Assembly (NCBI RefSeq): GCF_024679245.1
Contig: NC_090182.1
Coordinates: forward strand, 39,652,547 to 39,716,546
DNA length: 64,000 nt
Direction: 5' to 3'
Origin: Pseudorasbora parva
Lineage: Eukaryota > Chordata > Actinopteri > Cypriniformes > Gobionidae
A program made the position numbers and the translations under genes. Below are positions 25,961 through 38,417 of this stretch, in pieces; the stretch's first letter is position 1, and each line of letters opens with the position of its first letter. The notes below the pieces were generated by a model. That model was given only the letters and a program-made list of their open reading frames with translations, did not search any database and was not told where the DNA came from.

Positions 25961-26795
25961 TTATTTTTATTCAAGCCATTATTTTAATAAATAAAGTACC
26001 CATTGTTTTCAAATACAGATTTTTTTATTTGTATAAAACAATACATGTGCTTTAAAATATATATTTTAAATGTCAAACTAAATATTGGGGAGTAAATATT
26101 TATTGTAAATATACATAAATGTGTAAATATTAAATTCAAAATACACAGCACACATAATACACAAAAATGTACATAAGGTAAACATACATAAAAGGTGTGC
26201 ATACAAAACAAAAATTAAAAATGAACACAACAAAAATTACATTAAAAACCTATACAAATATGGACAGAATACACAAATTCATAATATTAAATTTTTCCAG
26301 AAATAAACAACTTTATTAAAAAATCTACATTGTACACTGTATGCCTTTATGTGTTGTTAACATATCTTAAGTAGCAAAACAAATACAAATTATGATAATC
26401 AAAGTTTTTAATGAGGCAGCAAAATATATATTCAAGTTTGCATGCTACAAAATCTCCCAAATGGGGCAGAGGTCTTTGGATAGTTCATGTCATAAATAAA
26501 TAAAAAATCTGAAACATACAGCCAGTGCTTGAAATAAGGTCTTCTGTTCAACTGCCTCCACAATGAAAATGAAAAAAATCAGCGAGGTCTCTTTGTCCCC
26601 AAGCATCGTCATGTGGATCCTGGCTTGTCTCACTGTTCAGCTAATGCTCCATGTTAGTTCCAACCTTAAAATAATTAAAAAAAGTTCAGTTTGCTTGCAC
26701 TGTGACGACATCAGCAGTGTTAAATTACGTAAAAGTTACAATGAAGCAGGGTTGTACTGAATTAAACAAATTGTCACTAATTAGTCATTACATCT
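25961..26795. other. AT-rich, no gene seen
   Basis: Very AT-rich sequence (many ATACATAAA words). Short open frames only, none with recognisable content. Confidence 0.4.
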
Positions 26796-26799
26796 GCTG

Positions 26800-28070
26800 T
26801 TCATTTTTCACCAATCAACATACTAATCCTCATGCTGTTTCAAACCCGCAAGACTTTGGTTCATCTTCGGAACACAGAAAGGCCTAGAAAGGCAGTAAAG
26901 ACATTAAAGTAATCCATGTGACTCCAGTAATTCAACCTCAGTTTTATGGAGTGACAAGCGTATATTCTATCCCTTAACCATAATTTACCACTTTATTTAC
27001 AAAACATTAATCTCAACACATATTCACGAGAGCCCCTTGACGCATGCGTGTTGTGTTGAAAAGAGAGCAAATGTTGTTGTGTTATGTTTTTTTGTGTGTT
27101 GTTGTTGCAAAAAGCACTCGTGTCGCTTCATAAAACTGAGGTTAAACCACTTGAATCCCATGGATTACTTTAAAGCTGTCTGTCCTGGGTCTTAAAGTGG
27201 TAGTTGCGTAGGTCGTCAATGGAGGGACAGAAACCTTGCAGATTTCTTTAACATTTGTGTTTTAAAGAACAACGAAAGTCTTACAACAACACGAGGAGAT
27301 AGTTTACCCAAAAATGAAAATGATTCCATGATTTACTCCCCCTCAAGCCAACCTAGGTGTGTATGACATTCTTCTTTCAGACAAATACAATCTGAGTTAT
27401 ATTAATAAAAATATCCTGGCTCTTCAAAGCTTTATAATGGAAGCCCATAATTTGAAGCCCAAAAATGCATCCATCCATTATAAAAGTGCTTCACACGGCT
27501 CCGGAGATTAATAAGAACCCATTGAAGTGAATTGATGGGATTGTGTAAGAAAAATATCCATATTTAACACGTTATAAAGTAAAATATCTAGCTTCCAATG
27601 GACCGCATTAAGTATTCAACTTCTGAAAAAAGCGTAACTGCTGTGAGAATAACGTTGGACGTAGTGTAAAAAAGCGTAAATGCCGAGACGATTAAGTTGA
27701 ACTTAGCGTAAGCGTTTTGAATTGCAAGAGGCGTTACAGTTTCTTTGTAAGTTGAATAAGGAAGGCTGTCTGTCGAAAATGTGTTATTTTAGTCTATAAA
27801 GTTTTAAATATGGATATTTTTTCTACAAAAACCCATCGATTCACTTCAGAAGGCCCTTATTAACCTCCTGGAGCCTTATGGATTACTTTCATAATGGATG
27901 GATGCACTTTTTTGGGCTTCAAATTTTGACCATTATAATGCTTGGATTAGTCAGGACATTTATTAATAACTGATTGTGTTCGTCTGAAAGAAGAATGTCA
28001 TATACACCTAGGATGACTTGAGGGTGAGTACATTATGGGATATTTTTTGGGTGAACTATTGGATAATCTA
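26800..28070. repeat. Composite of TTAA/AGTTCACCC-type foldback repeats
   Basis: The inner element runs from GATAGTTTACCCAAAAATGA (27,300) to its inverse TTTTTTGGGTGAACTATTGG (about 28,060). The middle arms also pair (TCCATCCATTATAAAAG versus CATAATGGATGGATG; GTGAATTGATGGG versus CCCATCGATTCAC). The outer part, 26,825-27,295, has its own arms: CAAACCCGCAAGACTTTGGTTC versus GAACAACGAAAGTCTTACA, and CATGTGACTCCAGTAATTCAACCTCAGTTTTATG versus CATAAAACTGAGGTTAAACC. Two related elements are therefore juxtaposed. No coding is apparent. Confidence 0.75.
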
Positions 28071-28915
28071 TTAACAAGCAAAATCACTAAAGGAAATAAT
28101 AAATGGATGCACTTTATCAAAGCTAATTTGATAGTGTTGCTTTTACTTACAGGCTGATGGGTGAATGTAATTAAGCTTCTCTTCATTTCAGCATATGTTG
28201 GACACACCATGTTGTCCATTTGTGAGGTATGGCGATGATGGCAGGATGGCAGGAAGGGTTTTAAAGGCAATTTCTCCATGATCATCTTTGAAAGACAAGT
28301 TAACAGAAAAAGAGAAAAAAACAGTTTTCACCTTCCAAATGTGTGGACCTGATTTCATATGCACTTGGACACAACCAAAACAACTTTTTAAAATTAAAAC
28401 ATACTGTATGAAAATGAGAGAAGACAGCTGAAAAAAATAATTATAAACTGGTTGTTTCCCAAATAACCTGGTTCTGTAGTAGCCCCTGCACTGCACATTG
28501 GCCTATCTAATGTTATTCAACTTACCAGCTTGTTAGTAGAGACTCCAAACCCGGAAATGTGTGTCAGATAAGGAAGACATCGAACTTGTGTACTATTGGT
28601 GATACTCCAGGACTAGAGTCGAGAACCACTGAGATCCAATCCTTCCTCTGCATTAGAATGAAGCAGGGGAAAATAACCAGAAAAGTAAACTAGTCTTTAA
28701 AAAATAATTGTGTACAACTTGTTTCAATATCGTACTCACCTTTAATTAAATGGCAGAGGTTCAACTGTTCTAGTCTTTGCTTCACAAATGAATCCATTGG
28801 TCTAAAACACAGGTATATAACACATTTAGTACAACATATTTAAAATAAAGGCAAAAACTGTCATAGCTTCATAAGAAAACGTACTTTAGTTGTATGATTT
28901 AGCTACTCCTGTAAT
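28071..28915. other. No recognisable gene
   Basis: AT-rich sequence with chance open frames on the minus strand. No repeats or motifs were identified. Confidence 0.4.
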
Positions 28916-29983
28916 TAGGGATGCACGATATTGGATTTTTGCCGATATCCGATATGCCGATATTTTTCAGCTCATTTAGGCCGATGCCGATACCGATGTC
29001 GATATATGTTTATTTTTTCCCTTTGTTTGGAAACAACACCATTTTGAGCAAAAACTATTTTTTTTTCATTCTGGTTTCAGATTTCTGAGGTATCCTTACT
29101 AAAAGGATTCTTGTTGAAGATAAATAAATGTTAATAAAGTTCTTTTTATGATAAGAGTATATTAAAAGCTCTGAAAATAACAATAATAAAATCAGTAATT
29201 TTTCACCCCAGATGCAGCTGTAACCTAAATATTGTATTTTTGGATTTAACGTTTGTGCACATGAAGTGGGGGTGGCATGACATCCATTGATGCTGTCTTT
29301 TAATTCTACAATTATTGTAGAGCTCCTTGGATTATTTTTCATCATCCATTTCGTAAAATTTTATTACAGATTAATACACTGTATATAAAAGTATTTAATT
29401 TACAAGTGTCATGCTTGTGATTTATGACATCATTACTGATTTGTTTATTCAGAACAAGAAGTAACTTCAATTTATTTGTGTATTCTACTTTTCATTGTAT
29501 TACTGTAACAACAGCGCACCCACTACATGTATAAATATATAGTAGTCTACCTGGATGGCACTAGGGCCTGGAGGAGCTTCTGCTGCTGTGGAGGCTGCCG
29601 CACGCGCTAGAGAGTGGGGAGACACGATTGGGCTTGTTTTGGGCTAGTTTTGTTGTGAAAACGTGGCAAATCTGCTGCTGACAGTCACGTCCTTCTGTAC
29701 GTGCATTCAGAAATTCAAGGCAGCATTTAAAAACAGTCAGTATAAATCACTGCACATGCAATGTATTTTCTTGTTTTCACTTGAAGAATGACTGCAGTGC
29801 TGACATGGTCTTATCGCTGTAGCACTCCTTGCACACGTGAGTTATTGCAGGCACATATCAACACGTTATCATATCGGCAAGGCATATCGGCATAATGTTT
29901 TCATATCGACCGATGCCGATTTTTATATTTTAAGCGTTTATCGGCCGATTCCGATGTCGTGCCGATAATATCGTGCATCCCTA
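28916..29983. mobile_element. Non-autonomous hAT-type transposon
   Basis: The termini TAGGGATGCACGATAT and ATATCGTGCATCCCTA are inverted. Internally the GCCGATATCCGATATGCCGAT block pairs with CGATGCCGAT / TCGGCCGATTCCGAT near the right end. An exact 8-bp target duplication CCTGTAAT flanks it (28,908-28,915 and 29,984-29,991), the size typical of hAT elements. The interior (about 1.07 kb) has no transposase, so a partner must have moved it. Confidence 0.92.
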
Positions 29984-29991
29984 CCTGTAAT

Positions 29992-30746
29992 ACGTTTAAT
30001 AGTAACATGCATAATATATATTCATATGACAACATTCATTATGAATATAGGCCTACCACATTTCTGCCAAATTATCATAGTTGCAGTTTGTGTTAACTTA
30101 CTACGGTAAAACTAGGTAATTTGTGGGTTGTTAAACATTCTAACTGTCGTGAACTAACGTTACAATTGTTAGCACAATATTTCAGTTTTCTGCGTCAATG
30201 CTGTTGTGAATATCTGCACTCATTCATCTCACAACAGATATTTAGAGCAGTAAGTTATACTGTTGGATATTCGGCGAATTCAAACGCTTCCCCCTTGATC
30301 TCACAGCGCTGCTGTGGTGTCGTGTGACCGGGTCTGAGCTCGCGCTGCACGGGCCGAGCTGATAATGCTCCGCGCAGCATTAGATAGTGATTTCAGACTA
30401 GGCATACGTTACTTACTTTCTTTATCGCCGTATTAAGTTTCTAAATAGGTACACTAGAATAATGTTTTTACTTTATTACTGCTAGCGAGCTAACTGGGAT
30501 AGCTATGGTTTATTTCCAATCTATCTCATTTTTCCAGAGAGCATTAACGGGATTTTTTTTAAATAAAATTCAGTTTTCGACTTTATTCAACGTTTCAGTA
30601 CACAATACATAATGTTATAAGAGTTGTATTCATAAAAAAATGACATGTCTTACCTTTCATTTCATAATCAGGCTGCAGCAGCGTCTTCTGTTGGCAGTAA
30701 CTGGACGGTTTGCCGTTAAAATTTGAACAGTCACTGGGGAAACCGT
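29992..30746. other. No recognisable gene
   Basis: Intergenic sequence with a small GC-rich patch (30,318-30,370). No motif or repeat partner was recognised. Confidence 0.4.
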
Positions 30747-30892
30747 ATTTAACCCAACGGCCGGGTTATTACTAAAAATAACCCAACGATGTTAAAATAA
30801 CCCAACGTTTTGCAAAATAACCCAACATATTGACCCAACATGTGTAACCCAACGGTTGGGTTAAAAAAATAACCCAACGTTTTTTACTGTGC
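30747..30892. repeat. AACCCAA-type repeat with hybrid terminus
   Basis: It is built of TAACCCAACG words. The right end reads CCCAACGTTTTTTACTGTGCA. TTTTTTAC(T/A)GTG resembles the terminus of the CACTGTAAAAAA MITE family rather than the TTTTTTAGAGTG end of the AACCCA family. Confidence 0.6.
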
Positions 30893-31159
30893 ACTGCTCA
30901 ACACTGCAAAAACATGTTGTGAATAGAAACCTTTGATGTCCTCCAGAGCACAAACTCAGATACGCACTGGACCGCTTGCCAAATATGTTTCGCAAATATG
31001 CTATTATTACGGAGAAAATCTGCCCGTTACTGCTTATCAGTTTTCTTTTCACTCTAAAATCAATAAGAAGCAGCCGCAGGCAGTGGTTTGAGTGAGAAAA
31101 TGCCACGTTGGTCTCAAGTCCGTGGCCTTACACACACTCGGCCTATGATAAACACTTAC

Positions 31160-31320
31160 CAACGACTCCTATAGCAACCAACTAGCAATGCCCTGAAATC
31201 CACCAGAACACCATAGCAATGGCATAGTGAACTCCACCTAGCATCAACCCAGACACCCTAGCAACTGAAACCGTAGCAGCACATAACATCATGGCACTGC
31301 CATTGCCAAGCACCACTTCA
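31160..31320 (-). repeat. Fragment related to the GTTGCTAGG tandem repeat
   Basis: The complement has GTTGCTAGGGTGTCTGGGTTG, CTATGGTGTTCTGGTGG and GTTGGTTGCTATAGG. These are the same word set as the field at 5.1-6.8 kb, with only two to three units. Confidence 0.6.
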
Positions 31321-33715
31321 GACAATGTAAAAATGTAGTTTAATAACCAGTTCTTAAACGCTGTACACCCTGGAAATAATTTCCATAAAATACCTAAAAT
31401 AATCAGAAAACCTAATCATTTTAATAACACTGCTGTTACACAGAGGCGTGAGAGGTGATCTAAGGGGTGAAATAAAGCATATCCTCCTGCATTTCATCTA
31501 TGAAGAGGTGAGCAGATTTGAGAGTTGAAGAGCAAAGCCCCGTGCCTCAACATCATCAATTCTCTCAATTCTCTCTTTCTCTCTCTGTCGCCAGCACATT
31601 AAAGTCAAGCCCTAATCACTGTGGGGACTTAGCCAATGATGTGCTTATCAAACGGCATATTTCAAAAAGGGATCTTAAAAGGCCTGAGGGCAAAGATGCA
31701 ATAAGAAAGCATTTGTAGTTGGATGAAAGGGAGAAAACGACAGAGAGAAAAAGAACGAGAGAGAGAGAGAGAGAAAGAGTTGCATACGGACCTTGCATCA
31801 GAAATGGATGGAGCTTATTAGCATATGCCATTTAACTGGGTGCAAGGATAGAGGGATAGACAATGGGAATGAGCACTAGATCCTTTTATTTCTTTTACAA
31901 TTTTTTTTTTCATTTTTCCCTTTCTCCATACCCCTCAAAAAAGGTCCAAAAAGAATAGGAGAACAAACAGTTATTTTAACAGGCAGAGGCCTTGAAGTGG
32001 AGGCTCATGGGAGAATTGGAGAGGTGGCTTTATTGTGAGTCGACGAGTGGGGAAAAGAGCGATGCATCATCTTGCTTCCTCTGTCTCCATGGCTGTCATT
32101 CTCGCTTTCTCCAAAACTGAGCGAGGCCTCCATGTCAGCCGGTCGACTTTGATATAAGCAAAAGCAACTAAGTCGCTACGAAAGCCAGCAAAGGGAAAAC
32201 ATTATCAACACATCCAGCGCTCTTGAAAGAGCTTGTTTCTGCTTTAAAGTTGGGTGTGAGGGGCACATTGTCACAAAGCCAGCTTTAAACTTGTTGTGGG
32301 ACAGAGCTTTGAATTCCCCCTCCCCTACGGAGACTTCATATGCTGCTAGCGCTTGTCTAGCGCAGCCCTGTGTGATGCCTGTTGAATATGAAACTCACAC
32401 TGTTCTGAAATGACCACGGATGTGGGGATAGGGGTTTGTTATCACAGATGCCTCAGAGCAGAGCGACGTGTGAGTGCTCTGGCTTTGAGTTAGCGTACGT
32501 TTACACGAAAACACTGACTAAAAACAGAAAAGTTTTTCCTTCACATTTTTCGCTTAGAGACGACAACATTGTCCAATTGATCCTGTTCACACGGATCGGT
32601 GAAAATTACTAAAAACGCTGTATTATTCACAAATAAACACTATGTACCTATAGACATGATGTTTTAAGCCCTGTCCACATGGATACATGTTTAGCTGTAT
32701 ACGTAAAAATGTTGTATTTGCCATTTTAGGAGCATGAAACCAGTATTTTTTAAAACTGGGTCCCAGAGTGGATAAATCTGAAAACGTTTGAAAGGAGCAT
32801 GTTCAGATAATTAACAATTAACACGGGAGGAGCTCCTCAGTGAATCAACATCAGGAGGTTTATATACAGCAGACTTACCTCTGTTCATTGATAGGTTTTC
32901 CAGCATCTCTCCTCCAACCCATCTCCTCACCTTCCCAGCCTGGGATGAGGGAAACACTTGTCTGGCTATCACCAGACCAAGCTCAATTTAAGATTGAACA
33001 TTGGTCTGGGGAGTCTGCTCTGTATTTTCTACTGCACAAGGACCGTAATCAACTGGCATTATTTGAATAACTCTGTACGCAATTGGACAGTCCTTCAATC
33101 AGGCCACAAGAGGCGTGATCAACGGGCAACGACCCATCACTTCTCTATCTGTCTTCGTGTTAAACCCGCCAATAGTATGTGAGGTGGATAAGCCAGTCTG
33201 TGATTGGTTCCTGCAAAAGTGTAACAGCAGCAGTAGAAATTAATGTACGGGTTTCCAGACTGAGTTGCAGGATGAAATTGCCGGAAGATCAGGCTGGAAT
33301 TACCCAGTCTAGGGAAACACTCTGGGTTCGGGGCAAATTCAGAGCTCAGAGCCTTCCCTCGGGCAGCATGCCAAATACACATAACCTTTACTCTATTTAA
33401 TTATTTGTAAGTGTGATCTTATGAATGAACACATAATACACACGTGCATGATGTCACCATTTTTACAAATTTTGTTTTTTTACATGAGGAAGGAAAAAAA
33501 TATTTCAGGTCGCCGCATCACCGTTGTTGTATAAATGAGCGGCCAAATTGTATAAAAAGTTTTACGTTTTTTTGTTGAAAAAGGTGTCGTGTAAACAGGC
33601 CCTTTGTCTGTAGTGAAGAAATAAAGAGAGGTAAGCCTATAGCAAAATAATATTAGAATGAAACAGCTAGATTGCAAGCTTGGAAGCATAGTTTAAGCTA
33701 AAACAAAATTATGTC
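31321..33715. other. No gene; candidate ancient non-coding and repeat sequence
   Basis: A (GA)n patch lies at 31,757-31,780. The part at about 31,950-32,480 is balanced in base composition and may be conserved non-coding DNA. Weak inverted similarity exists between GTACGTTTACACGAAAAC (32,495-32,512) and the complement of GTGTCGTGTAAACAGGCCC (33,583-33,601), possibly ends of a decayed element. No coding region is supported. Confidence 0.3.
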
Positions 33716-33719
33716 AAGT

Positions 33720-34285
33720 CAAGTCAACTTTATAATATATATATATATATAGTGCTTTTTACAATGCCGATTGTTTCAAAGCAGCTTCACAGTGTTATCA
33801 GGAAAATACTTGAACAGAATTTTATTCAGCTGTACAGCCGCTCTGGAGAAAATGGCGATGTCATCATGTGAAAATTAGCTTTGAGCTATATCCGGTACAA
33901 TACATGAAATGGAAACATTATGTTAAAAATTGTACATGGTCCTTTTTATAAATAAAGTAAAGTAAAAAAAATAAAAATAAAAAAGCTCATTTCATTTTAA
34001 CATATAGCAACAATGTGGGCAGATCAGTAATTTAGTTGATATAGTTCCTTTAGTTTAGTAATTACATTTATTTTGATACTTAGTTGAAAATTTTGTGTCC
34101 ACAACTGAGCAAGCCAAGCCAAAAGCGACAGTGGCAAGGAACCAAAACCATCAGGTGGCATAATGGGAAAAATTAAATCTTGGGAGAAACCAGGCTCAGA
34201 CGGGGTGCCATCTGATCTGGATACGGCCCGGATCCGGCTGACTGCAGTAAACCTTGGGATAAACAGAGAGACTAACATTAGTGTA
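33720..34285 (+). repeat. Common dispersed repeat (CAAAGCAGCTTCACAGTG family)
   Basis: Contains the TATAGTGCTTTTTACAATG and GATTGTTTCAAAGCAGCTTCACAGTG block also present at 5545-5600. Downstream, CAGTGGCAAGGAACCAAAACC and TTGGGAGAAACCAGGCTCAGAC are sequence I associate with a widespread cyprinid repeat. A short (TA)n lies at about 33,733-33,751. Confidence 0.65.
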
Positions 34286-34534
34286 GATGCAAGTCTTTTT
34301 AAGATGCATCACGTTATCACTGAGCCTTGCGGTACTCCATCCTGAACATTGGTGCGACATCTCTTCATTTACTGCAACAAACTGATAACAGTCAGATAAG
34401 TATGATTTAAAGGGTTAGTTCACCCAAAAATGACAATTCTGACATCAATTACTTGTCGTCGCAAACCCGCAAGACCTTCGTTCATCTTCAGAACATCTTC
34501 AGAAAAAAACAAAATATATTTTTGATGAAATCTG

Positions 34535-34675
34535 CACTGTAAAATTGTTAAAAAAGTTACCTGGTTGCCTTAAAATTTTGAGTTCATTGAAATTAAAATT
34601 TTGAGTTAATACAATAAAAAAAATTGAGATTCGACAACCTTTATTAAAATATTATTAAAAGATTTTGTAAGCATA
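34535..34675 (+). mobile_element. CACTGTAAAA MITE, left half, interrupted
   Basis: CACTGTAAAATTGTTAAAAAAG, then the family body up to GTAAGCATA at 34,675. The body resumes at 35,071 with TATTGGGTAATTGTG and soon diverges. The right terminus is lost. Confidence 0.85.
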
Positions 34676-35070
34676 CACTGTAAAAAAATTGTAGATTTTT
34701 GTTGGTTTAACTTAAAAAAGTAAGTAACCTGGTTGCCTTAAAATTTTGTGTTTATTGAACTTAAAAATTTGAGTTGATACAATGAAGGAAATTTGTTCAA
34801 TAAATAGAAACTCAAAATATTTTGGTATCTGAACCACATAAAAAATGTGATAAATCATGAAAATAGCACTATTTGGCATGTTTCACTGCATCATCAGAAA
34901 TAAAACACACACAATTACCCAATATGCTTACAAAATCTTTTAATAATATTTTAATAAAGGTTGTCGAATCTCCAAAAATGTTCATTGTATTAACTCAAAA
35001 TTTTAATTTCAATGAACTCAAAATTTTAAGGCAACCAGGTAACTTTTTTTCTAAATAATTTTTTACAGTG
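34676..35070 (-). mobile_element. CACTGTAAAA MITE inserted into a copy of itself
   Basis: A full-length copy (395 bp) in inverted orientation, CACTGTAAAAAAATTG to TTTTTTACAGTG. It is flanked by TA at 34,674-34,675 and 35,071-35,072. Other copies read GCATATTGGGTAATTGTG uninterrupted (for example 18,236-18,253), so the target site is exactly reconstructed. Confidence 0.94.
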
Positions 35071-35560
35071 TATTGGGTAATTGTGTTTTTTTCCAATTAT
35101 GCCTCAATCCAAAGCCTCAGCATCCATCTAAAAATATTTATGAACAGAATCACATTAAACGCAGATAAATTAAGTTATTGGTTCCCTCACCTTCCGTTAT
35201 CAATTATATTTGTTCCTGTTGTGTGTCCTGAAACTAGCAACCCATGTGAGCCTGAGTCTGAGGAGGAGGGGTGTGCAAAACAATATTTTTGGACTGCAGT
35301 ACCCATTTCAACTATTAGCTGTCATTCTTACATACTGCACCTTTATGGTTGAACCACTGTACACATGGACTATTTTAATGATGCCTTTACCTTTCTGCAA
35401 TTATGTTGCAGTCTATGATGGGGTCAGAAACCTCTCGGATTTCATCAAACATATCTTAATTTGTGTTCCAAAGATGAACGAAGGTCTTATGGGGTTGGAA
35501 CAACATGAAGGGGAGTATTTAATGACAGAATTTTCATTTTTGGTTGAACTAACCCTTTAA

Positions 35561-36050
35561 ACACAGGAGAATCATTTGGAACCATTGGCTTCCATTTTTT
35601 GAATCTGTACTCATCATGTTTGCCTTTTAGTGCGAACAGATCCTTTAACCAGCAAGATTTCTTTGTTCAATCGGAAGGACAGCATTTTTTAGGTCACTCT
35701 AGCTAGACCAACACCAAACCAGCGTTAACACCGGGATGTGTTTCCTGTACAGTGACCTAACTAGCAGCTAACTACCATAACTACCATAGCGTGATGCATT
35801 GTTGGAGAAATTAACTAGTTAGTCATAACTGTTTCTTGAAACAGTACATCTATATTTCAGCCCTGTTGATTCAACAATATTGTTAATGGAATGGTAAATT
35901 CTGCAAATGAATTGGTTCAGGAATGTCAGAATAAAATTCTGTAAATAACGAACATGGCAAATAAAGCACATTTGCACGTACATTCTTCAAAAATGGCACA
36001 TTCATTATCTTGACAAACTGAAAGACATTAAAAAAAGTATAGATTTTACT
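35561..36050. other. No recognisable feature
   Basis: Intergenic AT-rich sequence. No coding or repeat signal that I can support. Confidence 0.4.
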
Positions 36051-38345
36051 GCATGTTACTGCATGCTTGTGACTTGCTCAAGAGCATGATATATATAAGC
36101 CTGGCTCTACCCTCCTATGTACTTCCGTTCAATTTTCATTTTCCTTCAGTACTCCGTCTGGGATTGTGGTATATTCTCTGGTCCCCTTTCATAGGTTCAC
36201 ATCGACACTGCAAATCATTGCTATGGGAACACCTTTTGCATGACAAATGTCTGAAGACCTTGTACTATCACGGCAATTGATTGGCTAGTGACACTTAGCG
36301 CCGCCCTAGGAACATCACATATGCTTATATGCGGACGCTAGGCGTCATAACATCAGATTTTATTCCTTCAAGAAGTGGATCTTTCAGTAAGGCCATTGCA
36401 AAAACTTTCTCATGTTCATAACTACCTTTTCACTCCTCTAAGCAGACATGACGAGCTACAGGAGATGCTTCGACCCGTGCTGCAGATTTATCGCGCTGTA
36501 TATAAAATCGGGCTGGAATGGAACAATGAGCCTACGCAAGACCAGACTCGCTCTAAGTTGGACGATCAGTTTTTTACTAGTCGCTACTACCTTCCCTTCT
36601 TCAAAGACCTCCACCACAAGGTTTCAAAGTCTTGAAAGCAGCCATTTTCGTTGCGCATCACCAATCCCGCAGCCGCAGATTTTGCGACCATTTCTAAAAT
36701 GCCAGATCATGGCTACGTGATGATGCCGGCCGTCAAACAAACTCTTGAGGCCCATCTAAGGTGTACCTCAGCTCTTTCCTGGAAATCACGCCCCCTGTTG
36801 CCTTCCAAACCGTGCATGATTACTTCCTCCTTTGTAGGAAAATCAAGACAGCAGCAAGACATATTTTCTGGGCGTAGACCGGAATTCTGCCGTTATGCAG
36901 GCACGGTTGTCATTTCAAGACAGGTTCATGTTGGTCTTTGTCTCAGATTGATGGGCCTTATGACAGCAGCGTCCCCTGTGGTTCAGTTGGGCCTGCTTAA
37001 CATGAGACTAGGTATCTCTTTCAACTGTCACCCTTTTCGCAAGTCCTGGTCACACACAAAGGGTGTCGTGCTCTTTACCCTTGGACAAAGCTTCCGCTGC
37101 TCCGCCGAGGAGTTCAGCTAGGGGCATGCTGTTGTCCCAATACTATTATGATGAACGCATCCCTTACAGGCTGGGGAGCGGTCTATCAAGGACATCCAAT
37201 TTTCAGGGTATGGAGCGAAGTGTATCGTGGGTTTGAAAATTGTTTCGAGTTGCTAGCAGTGTGCTGGCACTCAAACAGTTTTTACCTCATGTAAAGGGAT
37301 GTCATGTGTTAGTCAGGACAGACAACATGACAGTAATATAATACCTCTATCATCAAAGAGGTTTACGCTCTCTCTCCCTGTAGAGGCTGGAGAAGCATGT
37401 GCTTCTCTGAGGGCAGATTAGATTTCTGTCAATCTGAGCAGTTCACCTTCCGGGCAGTTTGAACCTTGGAGCAGACTTGCTATCGTGGCAGGGCTGGGAT
37501 TCTGGGGGATGGAGGTTGCATCCTATGCACTGGCCACTTTGGCTTTCCCTGTCATTACCGTCCTTTCTGGGGATAGATGCTCTTTCCCACACATGACCCA
37601 GGACCAGTCTCTTTGCTTTTCCACCGATTCGCTTGCTGCCAGTGGTGCTGCTCAGACTACGATTGGACAGGATCAGTTGTTGGTGGCCCCTCACTTGCCC
37701 ACTCAGATCTGGTTTTCAGACCTGGTTAGTATGTTAGTTGGCCCTCCGTGGGAGGTTCCCCTCAGACTGGACCTGTTGACACAACCTCAGGGACTGATCT
37801 GGCACCCCCATCCAGACTTATGGAAGTTGTGGGTATGGCACCTGAGCGGGCCGCGTTAAGATGTTCTGGTCTCTCTGAGGAGATTACTGAGACAATTTTT
37901 AACTCAAGCACCCCCTCCATGAGGCGTCTTTATGCCTTCAAGTGGAAGTTGTTCACCTCTTCGTCTACATTTCGTAATCTAGACCCAGTTAGTTCGATAC
38001 TAGGTTCGATACTGGAGTTCTTGCAGAGTTGTTTTTCGGAAGGGCCACTCTGAAAGTCTTTGTGGCAGCTATCTCTGCCGAGCATGTACAGATAGAGGGT
38101 TCATTGGTTGGACGTCACCCTCTAGTTTCTTGGTTTTTGCAAGGGACGAGATGGCTTAGACCTTTCCGCCCTGCACAAATTCTTTCATGGGATCTTTCTG
38201 TCGTCCTTGAGGAACTAACAGGTGATATTTTTGAGCATTTGGAGCTGGTGGCAGAGAATTTTCTGACCCTTAAAACCGTTCTTTAAATGGCGTTGTCCAT
38301 AGCGAGAGTTCGTGTCTTGTTCCCTACTCAGAGAACCAAGGTTAC
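36050..38345 (+). pseudogene. DIRS-like (tyrosine-recombinase) retrotransposon remnant
   Basis: Homology in shifting frames follows DIRS1-type order. A gag-like part (36,420-36,860) includes DDQFFTSRYYLPFFKDLHHK, then LEAHLR and LLPSKPCMITSSFVGKS. Most of the reverse transcriptase core is missing. The RT-RNase H linker and RNase H region lie at 36,930-37,480 (LTGWGAVYQGHP, ELLAVC-like, LVRTDN). A tail with GADLLS and DLFA-like segments follows. The N-terminal part of a tyrosine recombinase (37,860-38,285) shows TLKVFVAAISAEH and WDLSVVLEEL. The first RNase H Asp is replaced (MNASLTGW where relatives have TDAS). The recombinase catalytic Arg/His/Tyr region is absent. Many stops show it is inactive. 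Confidence 0.78.
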
Positions 38346-38417
38346 ATAAGTAACCAAAATGTTTTCCCCGGTCCAATTTTAACCGATCCAATCAGCGAAC
38401 AGAGGGAGGGGCTGAGA

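Larger units (their letters stand above)
34407..35560. mobile_element. TTAA-flanked AGTTCACCC-type element with nested MITEs
   Basis: The left end is TTAAAGGGTTAGTTCACCC. The right end is GGTTGAACTAACCCTTTAA. The inner arms ACCTTCGTTCATCTTCAGAAC and GATGAACGAAGGTCTTA also pair. It houses a CACTGTAAAA MITE (from 34,535), itself interrupted by another copy (34,676-35,070). Confidence 0.85.

Noticed and set aside
32495..33601. Possible 1.1-kb transposon with GTTTACACGA ends
   Set aside because: Inverted similarity is only about a dozen bases and no target duplication is visible; kept only as a remark.
34873..35058. 61-codon frame nearly identical to one at 52,709-52,894
   Set aside because: Both are the same stretch of a non-coding MITE; identity is due to element homology, not a conserved peptide.
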